64,000 nucleotides of DNA from Siphonodentalium dalli (GCA_032622095.1 CP136062.1:150904875-150968874), one strand, 5' to 3'. Shown: positions 11,905 through 23,111, counted from the stretch's first letter. Notes: a model not told the origin generated them from the sequence alone. Translations and numbers: made by a program.

Positions 11905-12372
11905 TTTAGATCATGTCATGAATCTCTACTCAGACTAACACCTGTAGAGATCATATTCCACCAGTACAAAACCTGGGAACTTTTGGAAGTTTTGACGGAA
12001 CTTTATGAAGTCAAAAACTAACTCGGGGAAGATAATTCTTAGTTACTATCTGTTCCTTAATAATATATTTCACTGTAGGTGAAAGCCCCAACTCGAAATT
12101 GAATGTTTTCTGTGACTTTTGTGAGCCGATATTGCAATAAACATTGAATTAATTACCCAGAAGAAAATCCATAATTGTACACGATACAAAGCAAAATCGC
12201 TCGCAAAGTCACTTAAATCGTGAAATTTTGAGTTGGGACCTTTACCAACAGTGAAGTACATTATTAAGGAACAGATTATAACAAAGAAATATATTCCTCG
12301 GGTTATTTTTTCAACTTTATAAGGTTCCCTGTCAAAATTTCAAAAAGTTCCAAGGTTTTGTACTGGTGGAAT
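11905..12372. mobile_element. Family E long inverted-repeat element
   Basis: Arms of roughly 150 bp. The left carries CATATTCCACCAGTACAAAA and the right carries its inverse (TTTTGTACTGGTGGAATATG). Both arms also share TCTGTTCCTTAATAAT. The internal loop includes GACTTTTGTGAGCCGAT. Non-coding. Confidence 0.7.
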
Positions 12373-12499
12373 ATGTTTGATCAGAAGATGCATGTTACTG
12401 GAAAAAGTTAAACCCAGGTCCAAGTATATTTATCATGACAATATGTACTGGTAAACTGTCATAAGCAGGGTGTAGAGAAGGGAAGGGAGAGTAGGTGAG

Positions 12500-12592
12500 C
12501 AAGCATTGAAATGGTGTGTCATACATTTGCAAAATGAGGTTCCCAGAGAGTAATTTTAGTGATGCTATCCCGCATGGTGGGCTAACAACACC
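12500..12592. mobile_element. Family B half copy
   Basis: Starts CAAGCATTGAAATGGTGTG and continues through one diverged B half-palindrome to about 12592. The second half is missing. Confidence 0.6.
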
Positions 12593-12633
12593 ATTTTTTG
12601 TATTAAAGCTCTTTGTTTTGTCAAAAACTTGGT

Positions 12634-12852
12634 ACATACATTAATGCCCTAAATAATTGACTCCTTAACCACAGCAGAATTATGAGTAATTTTTCATGAT
12701 TTAGTCGAAAATATGGCTTGCTGCCATTCATCGGAAAGCTCTGTGAGAGCTTTCCAATGAATGGCAACAAGCCATATTTCCGACTAAATCATTAAAAATT
12801 ACACATAATCCTGCTGTGGTTTAGGGGTCGATTATTTAGGGCATTACTGTAC
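12634..12852. mobile_element. Family C long hairpin element
   Basis: Both arms are present (left about 12642-12745, right about 12746-12852), with the apex at GAAAGCTCTGTGAGAGCTTT. The terminal bases on the left are changed. Confidence 0.75.
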
Positions 12853-12932
12853 ATGTGATCTAAACATATGACTTAGGCTAAGCAGGAAAGTTTGTTCTGA
12901 CTTTTTATAGGTAGGCTGTTTGGTGTCATAGT

Positions 12933-13079
12933 GGGGGGGGGGGGGGGGGGAGGTTGGCAAGGGGACATGAAATCGGAAAACAAAACATTATTATAATCAT
13001 TCTGGACAAAATAATATAAAACAAGTGAAAATATTATGTTAATGGTTGGGGCTGGTGAAAAGGGGGGGGGGGGGGGGGG
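12933..13079. repeat. Paired 18-bp poly-G tracts
   Basis: Runs of 18 G at 12933-12950 and 13062-13079, about 230-380 bp inside the putative first intron of the exchanger. On the transcribed sense (minus) strand these are C runs, so the G-rich strand is the template strand. Confidence 0.85.
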
Positions 13080-13311
13080 TGTCTATCTGAGGTCTTTCAT
13101 CTTGTAAATGAACCAGATGTTCTCTTAATACCTATACTACAACTGAAACAATACTATATATATACACCAGTGAGACTGCAGTAACCACTGCATTCGCTGC
13201 AGATTGGAAAGAATACATCCTTAAGTCAAATTGGAACAAAAATATCCATCGGCATGGGACGTTTTGGACCTGGCAAGGTGCCAGAAGAATACGAAGAAAA
13301 AACCGGCTTAC

Positions 13312-13570
13312 CTATTTTCGCCATAGCGGCCAGTAACACCCACAAACAGACCACATATGGTAGTTCCACGTGGTGGAAGTCAAAAACTGCCAGTGGGTAA
13401 CGTTCCGTCTCATTTTTCTCTGTACTAGTAGAATTTTCATGAGCAGCTTTTTCTTGTTCGGTTGAATACGATTTTCTTTCGGCTGACGTCGTGAACCAAA
13501 CAGTTGACAGAACAATGAATGAAAGAAAAACAAACGTAAGAAACGAAACTCCGCACAATTTCTTAAACAT
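13312..13570 (-). CDS. Na+/H+ exchanger (SLC9A/NHE family), first coding exon
   Basis: Encodes the first 86 residues plus one base of codon 87 of a plasma- or endomembrane sodium/proton exchanger. The start ATG is at 13570. Residues about 7-27 are a hydrophobic signal or anchor segment. Residues 31-57 are a polar acidic linker with two N-glycosylation sequons (N46-S-T and N53-E-T). Residues 64-87 (FDFHHVELPYVVCLWVLLAA, then MAKIG) match the first conserved transmembrane segment of animal NHE proteins, in the pattern hydrophobic-HV-x-x-P-x-x-x-x-LW-x-LLA-x-x-x-KIG. The exon ends KI-G at a clean donor, ATAG|GTAAGC (13306-13311). The open frame that continues past this is intron. Downstream exons should lie to the left, and none was recognised in the window. 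The family call is strong; the subtype is unknown. Confidence 0.85.
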
Positions 13571-14469
13571 TTTGAATGAGAAATTATCCCTTGTTAAATG
13601 ATGAACAAATTTCGGCTTTTTATCTGTATCGATCCATTGTGTGTTAGCCGCAAAATAACGGTAATTGTGAGTCTAATCCCTCTCAGTCACTGAGTGAACT
13701 GCAGTTTATCACCAATCGAAGGTTCGAAGTTCAAAGTTCAGAGCACCTGCGCAAACGACAGAGGTCACTGTACGCTCAATTGCTGCTGAGAACTGCTGCT
13801 GCTACTGGAAATTCTAGAGAATGGTCCTTTTCGGAACTTCGGTGTTAACAAGGTAGTCACGAACTCTTAACGGTTTCTGGACTAAGAGTGAAATCCGGGT
13901 TTCTATAAACAGAGCAAACAATAAACTTACAACCAGCCAATAGCAATGCATCCGGAATAACAGTAAATAATTTCCAGGTGATGAGCTAACAATATTCAAG
14001 TATAATAATACAGATGCCGACTTTTAGAATTTTTGGAATTCAGCACTGTAAAAAAAGAGTCCACAACCACCAAGCGTCTGTTAATAAATGTCAGCATGAA
14101 CCATTCGTCGAATTGATGAATAAACTTATTGTTTCATATACAAGAACATATTTTCATATGCTTTCCCAGCAACGTGTCGGTGATAAATACGACTGAAATA
14201 TGAGCGGAGACAAATTAGCCCGAGGACCAAACATTTGGTGTGTCGGATAATTATCGCAAAAACTATCAAGATCAAATAATAATTAATTACCCTTGGTGGC
14301 AAGAATTAATTACCTAGATGTATATGACGCAAATGGTATCAGATCCGCCATAACCCGAGGGAATATGTTCAACTTTAATAGGACCACTTTAAAGATGGCG
14401 TTATCGACACCTCCAGGTACAGAAATCACAGGGACGCCGTAAAACAGTTAATGACAGCACTCTGGAATT
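13571..14469 (-). promoter_or_regulatory. Upstream region of the exchanger exon
   Basis: Presumed 5' UTR and promoter of the minus-strand exchanger gene. It has no long repeats, unlike its surroundings. I could not identify a TATA box, a further exon or a start site with confidence. An 'aaggttcgaagttcaaagttcagag' near-tandem segment lies at about 13720-13744. Confidence 0.35.
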
Positions 14470-14867
14470 TTAACCCTTTACCCAACAGAAGGGCCCTGTG
14501 CCAATGCATTCTCTTATATATGCGAGTCGACCATAGGTCGCCTCGCATATATAAGAGAATGCATTGGCTTAACACATTAAAAATTATAAAATTGTTAAAG
14601 AATGTAAGAAAAAATGGTAAAAAGTGTTAAAAAAAGATTTTTTTAGGCCAATGCATTCTCTTATATATGCGAGGCGACCTATGGTCGACTCGCATATATA
14701 AGAGAATGCATTGGCACAGGGCTAACTGTAACTATCACAATGTGGTCAAGGAGCCGGTTCCAATGCTATCCATATTTGTATGGTTCTATTGAGACAGACC
14801 CAAGATAATTTAGGCTGTTGAAGCTTTATTTGGCCGGTTTTGGCCGGTTTGTTGGGTAAAGGGTTAA
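14470..14867. mobile_element. Family A2 TTAA-ended MITE
   Basis: The ends are TTAACCCTTTACCCAACAG and GTTGGGTAAAGGGTTAA. It has two inverted copies of the A core (about 14498-14569 and 14646-14718). The phrase TTTGGCCGGTTT is tandemly duplicated near the right end. Confidence 0.85.
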
Positions 14868-15024
14868 CGACAGTACAGTGGAACACGACGTCCTGGGCCG
14901 AACACGAAACAACTAAAATACACATGCAAGAGACAGATTCATTTTGATCGTGACTACGATTAGTATGGACAGGCGGGGTAGACGTTATATATCACCCCAT
15001 GAATATCTTTACTATAGCAACGCC

Positions 15025-15278
15025 CAAGCCTTGAAATAGTGTGTCTGTCATTTGCAGAACGAGGTCCCCAGAGGATGAATTTAGTGATGCTACCCCACAT
15101 AGCGGGCTAGCATCACCAAATTCACCCTCTGGAAACCTCATTCTGCTGAGGTGTAAGCAGAATGAGGTCCCCAGAGGGTGAATTTGGTGATGCTAGCCCG
15201 CTATGCGGGGTAGCATCACTAAATTCACCCTCTGGGGACCTCATTCTGCAAATGACAGACACACTATTTCAAGGCTTG
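15025..15278. mobile_element. Family B hAT-like fold-back, near-perfect copy
   Basis: A 254-bp near-perfect palindrome, starting CAAGCCTTGAAATAGTGTG and ending with its inverse. It is flanked by a perfect 8-bp direct repeat GCAACGCC (15017-15024 and 15279-15286). The best reference copy for family B. Confidence 0.9.
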
Positions 15279-15290
15279 GCAACGCCCGCG

Positions 15291-15378
15291 TACACTCTTA
15301 GAACAAATGTGTATAAATTCTACACGATATGTGTTACATTTTATCGGTGGAATTTCCTCAACGTTGAATATGGGTGAA
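15291..15378. repeat. Inverted arm paired with 17165-17279
   Basis: TACACTCTTAGAACAAATGT, the following TTCTACAC segment and ATGTGTTACATTTTAT recur in reverse complement at 17165-17279. The right arm carries an extra insertion of about 35 bp. The pair may be the ends of a larger, much-invaded transposon spanning about 15290-17280. No target duplication is evident. Confidence 0.5.
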
Positions 15379-15446
15379 TATACGAGTGTATCATAGTTAT
15401 TAGATGAGATTTTTTCTATTGGTTACACAAAACTCGTAAAGCTACC

Positions 15447-15653
15447 ATGCACAGATCAAACAAGAGAGTCAATGTCTGTGTGGTCGCTCATCGGACTGTA
15501 TTAAAGATGGAGAAGACTGGGACACTGAAGATTACAATATATAGTCAGTACTTGTCAAATCACTTTAAAACAAGTAGTTCTAAACAGGGACGTTACACAG
15601 ATAAATGGTCTAAAAGATCTCCAACTGTTGGAAATTCATCAAAACCTTACTGA
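15447..15653 (+). other. Unrecognised coding-like segment, copy 1
   Basis: Translates with a segment around KRVNVCVVAHRT and KTGTLK that resembles the segment read at 17843-18000. The similarity between the two extends over about 120 bases. I do not recognise a domain. It could be a fragment of a transposon gene or a duplicated exon; there is no splice evidence. Confidence 0.3.
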
Positions 15654-15819
15654 TAATACCGGTATATATCAAAATTATTACATGTAATATAGGAATCTAC
15701 CGGTATATACAAGTACCAAAATTGTATTTATACATGTAGCATGGATAGGGGGGTGCAAGAGAGTTAAATCTCATATATCTGCCCATATTTGAACAAAATG
15801 TAAATCCCAATGTATGAGA

Positions 15820-16035
15820 TACAGAAATGCTCTAAGTTCGACTCTTTAACCACAGCAGAATTATGGGTAACTTTTCAGAATTTAGTCGGAAATATGGCTT
15901 GTTGCCATTTATCGGAAATCTCTCACCGAGAGCTTTCCGATGAATGGCAACAAGCCATATATCCGACTAAATCCTGAAAAGTTACCCATAATTCTGCTGT
16001 GGTTAAAGAGTCGATTACTTAGACCATTATACTGT
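15820..16035. mobile_element. Family C long hairpin element
   Basis: Both arms are complete to the apex near 15923-15932 (TCTCACCGAGAG). The outermost bases are diverged from the consensus CAGTAATGCCCTAAATAATC. Confidence 0.75.
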
Positions 16036-16389
16036 ACATTGATCTAGTAATTTCAAAGGGCATATTATAGAAGTTGAAGTGAGTTCATTTTCCTTAAAAT
16101 AAGTTAAAAAATTTAGGGAAGGGTTACCCTCATGTCACCTCTGATAATTATTCCTTGAAATCATCAATAAATAAGACACATGATTATCACAGATGAAAAG
16201 GAGTTAATAGCCTATATAAACATAATATTGTAACACCTGCCTGTACAACTGCATAGAACACAGCACATGGGAATTAATCTAATTTAAATTGAAATGAATG
16301 ACATAAATAAACATTATCCAGCTGTTTCTGTTATTTGTTTATCAAACAGTGTCAGATAAGATTAGATCTCATTTTATACACAAGAGACA

Positions 16390-16780
16390 TTTTTTTATGC
16401 TTTATTTTTTGGTTAAATTGAGCAAGGGGTTAGATCTGAATTTTTTTTTTTATAAAGATATGAGCCTGGCTCTGCCCATGTTTGCTCCTGTGACCCAATG
16501 TTAACAAATCTGAACCCCAATAACACAAGGACCCTCCATTCCAAATATAAGCTAAATATGCCTGATGGTTCTTGAGAAGTCATTTTAATAATTACTATTT
16601 GACTTGGTGACCTCATTTTAACAAATCTGAATGAGTCACCTAGAGAATATCCACATCAAATATGAACCCAATCGGTCTTATTGTTCTGGAAAAGAAGATG
16701 TTTAAAGAATTGTTGATTGTAGATGGACGAGGAGTGATGACTAGCTCCATTGGAGACTTCATTGGCAGCAGCTTAAAAAA
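16390..16780. repeat. Dispersed GACG-type animal repeat, fragment
   Basis: Contains phrases such as CCTGGCTCTGCCCATGTTTG, ACAAATCTGAACCCC and GATGGACGAGGAGTGATGAC that recur at 18345-18830 and 20245-21075. The GAGGAGTGATGACTAGCTCC tail is typical of this repeat. Confidence 0.6.
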
Positions 16781-16923
16781 AAAATTATACACTGTGTTGT
16801 GTCAAAACTGAACGGCACATAATTGTGTGGCACAGTTTTAAAGCTGCTGCCAGATTTTTAATATGGTGGCTTTTATGAGGTCTGTGTCTCAAATAGAACA
16901 TAGCTCATCTTTTAGCTATAATA

Positions 16924-17136
16924 TACAGTAATGCCCTAAATAATCGACTCCTTAACCACAGCAGAATTATGGGTAACTTTTCAGGATTTAGTCGGAAATA
17001 TGGCTTGTTGCCATTCATCAGAAAGCTCTCACTGAGAGTTTTCCGATGAATGGCAACAAGCCATATTTCCGACTAAATCCTGAAAAGTTACCCATCTTTC
17101 TGCTGTGGTAAAGGAGTCGATTATTTAAGGCATTAG
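16924..17136. mobile_element. Family C long hairpin element
   Basis: Begins TACAGTAATGCCCTAAATAA. The left arm runs to the apex near 17031 and the right arm returns to about 17136. The right terminus is slightly degraded. Confidence 0.8.
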
Positions 17137-17461
17137 ACTAGTAGTACTCACATGATCACTCATATTCAATGTTGAGAAAATTCCACCTACTCATATATGT
17201 CATTTCTACATAGTGTTCTTTAATATAAAATGTAACACATATTGTGTAGAATGTTTACACATTTGTTCTTAGGGTGTAGATATCATACTCAACCAGTTAA
17301 AACCTGGGAACTTGTTGATGTTGTGACACTGACAGCTTGCATGGGAGTTTATGACATTGAAAAAACAATGCAGGTAATGCAGTGGGTGTGTGTTATTGGG
17401 GGATACAGCGCTGTGGTAGTTTGGGCACATTGTGTGAACCGTAAAAATGATTCATTCCCAT

Positions 17462-17834
17462 CAGGGGCGTCGGAAGAGGGGGGCAGAGGGGGCAGCTGAC
17501 CCCCCTGCCCTTGACCAAGGGGGCCGAGCGGGGGCAGGACTTGCCCTTTTTCTGGAGACAGAAAATGCTTTTTGTGTGTTTAATCTCGTGTTTTTATAGC
17601 AAAATGTGACTTTTTTGGTCCAAATACCACCAATTTCACAAGTAATATTAATTTTTTGTCAATTTTATCACAAAACGGCCATAAAAACTGACAAATACCA
17701 TTAAAATAGGGATTTTTGCCACAATGAATTTATGGTTATTTTCCCGAGTTTGCGGAGAAAATGCCCTTTTTTCCGGAAAAGTGCCCTTTTTGTAGGCTCT
17801 GCCCCCCTGCCCTTGGATGCTTCCAGCGCCCCTG
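17462..17834. mobile_element. hAT-like non-autonomous element (373 bp)
   Basis: Starts CAGGGGCGTCGGAAG and ends CTTCCAGCGCCCCTG. It is flanked by a perfect 8-bp duplication ATTCCCAT (17454-17461 and 17835-17842). It is G-rich at the left end and carries TGCCCTTTTT repeats internally. No transposase. Confidence 0.9.
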
Positions 17835-17842
17835 ATTCCCAT

Positions 17843-18000
17843 AAACAAGACAGTCAATGACTGTGGGGTCGCTCACCAGACTGCAAAGACTGATAAGACT
17901 GGGACTCTGGAGACCAAAACAGTGAGCACTTTTCATAATCACTTTAAAAGAAGTAGATTTAAACAGGATGTGTGGCTAGAGAGACTTCAAGTATGTAGCT
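17843..18000 (+). other. Unrecognised coding-like segment, copy 2
   Basis: Reads VNDCGVAHQTAKTDKTGTLE and onward, paralogous to the segment at 15447-15653. The hAT element at 17462-17834 was inserted immediately upstream. Unknown function. The open frame continues to 18191, but similarity is clear only to about 18000. Confidence 0.3.
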
Positions 18001-18344
18001 TGGTAAAAAACCACCTTGAAATTGCCAACTGTATACTACTGATCACCCCCCTCCTCCAGCTCAACAAGTCCCCTCCCGACCGGGATCCAGACTCCCAAGT
18101 CTTAGGTTGGAATTTCACAACCGACACCTCAAACTTTCTCAATTGTTGGAAATTTCCAATCTCACAAGCGCCTTTTTCTAAAACCATTTAAACATGTTTG
18201 AAGCCCAATTATCCATGGACCCAAATCACAATACATGTATGTCAGACCAATCAGTCAGGTGGTTCCAAGGTAGATGTTTTAATGAATTTGGTATTTCTAT
18301 GATTTTATTGGACACAAAAGTGTTAACTCACCATAGACTGCCAT

Positions 18345-18830
18345 TTCTTGACAGGTTGACCTCATTTTAACAAATCTGTATCTCAGTCACTAAAGGATCT
18401 TCCTGATTCCTCCATACTATATGTAAGCTAAATAGTCCAAAATCCCTTGAAGACATTTTAAGAATTACTATAGAGACATATAGTTATGTCCCTGGTCCCA
18501 CCCTTTTAACCTGGTGACCCCATCTGAATAAATTTGAATCCCAGACACCAAAGAACCCTTCATACATATCATAATATCAGTCAAATAGACCTGATGGTCC
18601 TTGTGAAGGAAGCATATTAAGAGGGAAACTGTCCTTCGCTTGGCCCCTATTTGACCAGGTGACCCCATTAAAAAAATCTGAATTGCAGTCAAGGAAGAAC
18701 ATTCCATTCTATATAAGCCAACTAGTTCTTGCAAACATATTTTAAGAATTACTATGTAGTGAAATAGTTAAGTCTCTTGCTCTGCCCTTATTTGACTTTG
18801 TGATCCAATTTTCACAAATCTGATAAGGAT
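18345..18830. repeat. Dispersed GACG-type animal repeat, fragment
   Basis: Tandem-like paragraphs of about 120-140 bp, each with a 'gaccccatt..aacaaatctgaa' phrase and a 'ttaagaattactat' phrase, as in 20245-21075. Lacks the GACG tail. Confidence 0.6.
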
Positions 18831-19945
18831 AAAAATTAAGTTCCCCAGTTGAAGTTGGTGATATTCACCCATTGGGCACCTCATTTATGAATTTTATCTT
18901 CTGCAAATTAGGGGATATAGAAACTTCCTAGAAGGGAAATTTAACTAACAACAATGTAAATTTGATACTATAGATACTTCCCAGAAGATGAGGCCTAAGC
19001 AGAATGAGGTCGTCAGAGGGTGAATTTGGTGATGCTAGCCTGCTGTGCCGGATAGCATCACAAAAAGCGTGTCTGTTCCTACATTGTGTATGCCTGGCCT
19101 CAAGCAACACAATGTATTATACAACAAGCCTTGAAATAGTGTGATAGTGTGTCTGTCATTTGCAGAGTGAGGTCCCCAGAGGGTGAATTTAGTGATGCTA
19201 AATTCACCCTCTGGGGACCTCATTCTGATAAAGTCCTCAACTGCTATGGAAGACCTAGAATAAAATTGAATTTCCCCAGTTGAAGTTGGTGATGTTCACC
19301 CATTGGGCCCCTCAATTATGAATTTTATCTTCTGCAAATTAGGGGATATAGAAACTTCCTAGAAGGGAAATTTAACTAACAACAATGTAAATTTGATACT
19401 ATATATACTTCCCAGAAGATGAGGCCTAAGCAGAATGAGGTCCCCAAATGGTGAATTTGGTGATGCTAGCCTTGAATCAAGCTTTGAAATAGTCTGTCTG
19501 TTATTTGCAGAATGAGGTACCCAGAGGGTGAATTTAGTGAGGCTATCCTGCACAGCGGGCTAGTATCACTAAATTCACCCTCTGGGGACCTCATTCTGAT
19601 AAGGCCCTCAACTGCTATGGAAGACCTAGAATAAGATTGAAGTTCCCCAGTTGAAATTGGTGATGTTCACCCATTGGGCACCTCAATCATGAATTTTATC
19701 TTCTGCAAATTAAGGGATACAGAAACTTCCTAGAAAGGAAATTTAACTAACAACAATGTAAATTTGATACTATAGATACTTCCCAGAAGATGAGGCCTAA
19801 GCAGAATGAAATCTTGAGACTCTAGATACTTCCCAGAAGATGAGGCCTAAGCGGAATAAGGTTCTCAGAGGTGTATTTGGTTATGCTAGCCTGCTGTGTA
19901 GGATAGCGTCACTAAATTCACCCTCTTGGAACCTCATTCTACAAA
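18831..19945. mobile_element. Cluster of tandem family B long-form fragments
   Basis: The B long-form linker (CCCAGTTGAAGTTGGTGATG and the following ATTTTATCTTCTGCAAATTA segment) occurs three times, starting near 18842, 19270 and 19640. Each is followed by CCCAGAAGATGAGGCCTAAG and a B half-palindrome. This indicates local tandem amplification of a B copy. Confidence 0.7.
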
Positions 19946-20244
19946 TGCCAGGCACTCTTTGAGAAAATGAAATTAATCTGATTTTAATGACCACTGAGTG
20001 ATAATATAAACAACAAGGGTGCTTCATTGATAACACCATTAATCTCATTTAAATTATGGATGACATGAATACACTCCCTGGGGACTCTGTCTAAGGCTGC
20101 AGTTCTAAGCTCTCTTTATCTCTCTATCTGCCTTGCCATGTGTGATGTCTATCAGTTCATAGGAGAGTTGCCTTGTAATGGGAATTTAAATAAATATACT
20201 TTATTTACCTGTGAGTTAGGATATGAGATAGGTTGGAATGCTGC

Positions 20245-21085
20245 TGTTTGGGGAATTATGGCCCTGGCTCCACCACTATTTGACCCAGTGACCCCATTTG
20301 AACAAATCTGAACCCCAGTCATTCAATGACCCCACATACCAAATATAAACTAAATTGGCTTAATGGTTATTGACAAGAAGTCGTTATAAGAATTACCAAG
20401 GAGGAATATAGTTATGGCCCTGGTTTCGCAACTGTTTGACACAGTGACCTCATTTGAACAAATATTAATGACAGTCACCTAGGGAACATCCACCCCAAAT
20501 ATGATCAAAATGCAAAAATGTAATTTTTTGGTTTTTAGAGTTATGTCCCTGGCTCTGCCCCTAATTGACACAGTGACCCAATTTGAACAAATCTGATTCC
20601 CAGTCACCCAAGGTCCCTCAGTACCAAATATAAGCTAATTCGTCCCAATATTTTTGTAGAAGAAGTCATTGTAAGAATTACTATGAGTTATGGCCCTGGT
20701 TTCTCAACTAATTGACCGGGTGACCTCATTTGAACAACTCTGAACACCAGTCACCCAAGGACCCTCCATACCAAATATTAGCTAAATCGGCACAATGGTT
20801 ATGGACAAGAAGTTGTTGTAAGAATTACTGTGGAGGAATAGAATTATGGCCCTGGTTTCGCAACTATTTGACCCAGTGACCTCATTTGAACAAATCTGAA
20901 TGAGAGTCACCTAGGGAACATCCACACCAAATATGAACCAATTTGGTATGATGGTTTCAGAGGAGAAGATGTTTTTAAAAAAAGTTGACGGACGGACAGA
21001 CAGACGGACGGACGGACGACGGACGAGGAGTGATGACTATAGCTCCACCGGAGACTTTGTCTCAGGTGAGCTAAAAAGCTGAGTG
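20245..21085. repeat. Dispersed GACG-type animal repeat, long copy
   Basis: About six paragraphs of about 130 bp share TTATGGCCCTGG, CAGTGACC and AACAAATCTGAA phrases. The block ends in a (GACG/GACA)n run at about 20985-21025 followed by GACGAGGAGTGATGACTATA and TCAGGTGAGCTAAAAAGC. The layout resembles 5'-truncated repeats that I associate with bivalve genomes. Confidence 0.65.
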
Positions 21086-21752
21086 CATTATGTTTTTATT
21101 TTCACAAAATCTGCTGAGAATTTGAGACTAGCCGAAGCAACACATAAGTCAGCCCTATATTAGATTTCCAAGCACTTAGCAATGATAATGTGATCGATAT
21201 AAATAACTGGCTTCAGATGCAATTTGGATGAACTTTAAAATCACACCAAATTATTCTGCTGACCGCTTGTAGTGATTAGTCAGATTTGGTCAACAATTTG
21301 TGACGTCGTGTGCCTGTTACGGTCTGTGTGTTATTGGGTTGCGAAACGGGTGACCCAATTGGCAGTTGACAAATGACCGAACAGGATTTAGTGTAAGACA
21401 GATGGGCTATGTAAATATTAGTTCATAGATGAACAAACTTATTTTCTCTAACAATGTATTTATTTATAGAAACCACAATTTTTATATCTTATATTTGTTC
21501 AAACAAAAACACAATGCTATAATATCCAGGTTAATTGTGGTTTTGATATAGTATCACGACTATTGGTGTTTTAATATTTAGGCAGTTACTTTACACATAT
21601 TTTAATCGTATATAATAAAATACAAAAGGTATCGGGCTACAATTTATTTTCACTCAGCTAGCCCCTCTCCCAGGAAATGCTGTCATTCCCTTTCTTATAC
21701 TACCAAACGTAAAGCAGGCGCATACATATTGATGGTGTGCAAGGGCAGTGCA
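21086..21752. other. Unassigned stretch
   Basis: AT-rich. No exon, repeat boundary or RNA gene was recognised. Confidence 0.4.
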
Positions 21753-22073
21753 GCTGAAGGGGTCACTCTCACCAAAAAAGTGCCAAAGGGTACACAGGTT
21801 TTGAAAATGTGCTGAAGGGTACACAGGGTTTGTGATCTGCACTAACGCAGTTACTTCAACTGTATTCCTGAAAGTCTGGTGCCCATCAGCAGTTAATTTT
21901 CAGTTCATTTTAATTTTCCTTGAAACATATTCAATTATTCTCCAACAGAAATCATGCCAGACATGAAAACAAAGTCATTTAGAATGAGATTACAAAACCT
22001 GTGTACCCTTCATCACATCTTCAAAACCTGTGTACCCTTCAGCACTTTTGTTGGTGAAAGTGACCCCTTCAGT
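21753..22073. mobile_element. Family I inverted-repeat element (9-bp duplication)
   Basis: The ends are GCTGAAGGGGTCACTCTCACC-like and the inverse, continuing inward with GTACACAGG/CCTGTGTAC segments on both arms. It is flanked by a perfect 9-bp direct repeat GGCAGTGCA (21744-21752 and 22074-22082). A second copy is at 63653-63967. A 9-bp duplication suggests a MULE-like mechanism. Confidence 0.75.
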
Positions 22074-22380
22074 GGCAGTGCATGGGGGTGGGGCGACTGA
22101 TTACATTTCAAGCCCCAGTAATTTTACCCTAACTGAGCTGAAAATTTCACAAGCAATGTAATAATCTTCTTTTTTTTTTAAGCAAAAGGTTTTAGACCAA
22201 GCGGCAACAAATACTTTCAATGAAATTTCACACCAATATGGAAAAGATATATGCCATCAATAGAGAGGGTTTGATAAAAAGTGTGCCAACAGTTGGGAAA
22301 CTAAAGTTGAACATTCTAACTGTATAACAATGGGTGGAACAAAAGGAATTTACCATCTCTTCACACTTTTATCATTTATT

Positions 22381-22528
22381 TACAGTAATGCCCTAAATAA
22401 TCGACACCTTAACCACTCTCTGAGAGCTTTCCGATGAATGGCAACAAGCCATATTTCCGACTAAATCCTGAAAAATTAAACAAAATTCTGTTGTGGTTCA
22501 GGAGTCGATTATTTAGGGCATTACTGTA
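22381..22528. mobile_element. Family C hairpin, left arm mostly deleted
   Basis: Begins TACAGTAATGCCCTAAATAA, jumps after about 35 bp to the apex (TCTCTGAGAGCTTTCC), and keeps the whole right arm. The deletion removes one side of the palindrome only. Confidence 0.75.
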
Positions 22529-22940
22529 GTCATGTCCCAGGTTTGAGCCAGCTGCTTAATAACAAAAGTGCTTTGTCCAGATATAACAAGAAGTTGCACC
22601 CCCATGGTGACAAATTGAAATATGAGCAGATCAGAAACGAGAATGGAAAATATGAATGTCAATGAACCCTCTTTTAAAAGCACTCCTGATGCCAAACCTG
22701 CATACCATATTTCATCAAGATCAGATAACCCATCGTTGAGATATATGAGCAGATGGATGGAATTACAACATTTTCAGATAAACAAAGAGGGATAACTCTT
22801 GAACGGAAAAAGTAAACAACATCAATGAAAGACCTCCTGATGCCAAACCTGCATACCATATTTCATAGAGATCCAATGACCCATGGTTGAGATATATGAG
22901 CGGATGGACACATGTAATCCAGTATACCCCCCCCCCCCCC
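22529..22940. repeat. Dispersed repeat with ankyrin-unrelated 110-bp paragraphs
   Basis: Paragraphs contain CCAAACCTGCATACCATATT, 'gataacccat..gttgagatatatgagc' and 'agagggataactcttgaac'. The same paragraphs recur at 32575-33085 and 43425-43960. It ends in a C15-type tract at about 22926-22940. Confidence 0.6.
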
Positions 22941-23111
22941 ATGTTGGATGGAGGTATAATAAGGTACATGGGGGATGCAGGTCTCGATCACACATACATG
23001 TGGTTTTACCATAGAACTCCCTGTGTGATATGGTCTTTATGTCTGTGTGGGCACTCAGTTAAGATTTTGTTTGCACAACATGGTGCAGTAACAATATGTG
23101 CAGATTATAGA

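Noticed and set aside
13226-13311. Last 27 residues of the exchanger open frame
   Set aside because: They lie beyond a consensus donor (ATAG|GTAAGC) and lose similarity to NHE proteins, so they are intron.
13715-13750. tRNA-like B box (ggttcgaag)
   Set aside because: No acceptor stem, A box or cloverleaf could be built around it.
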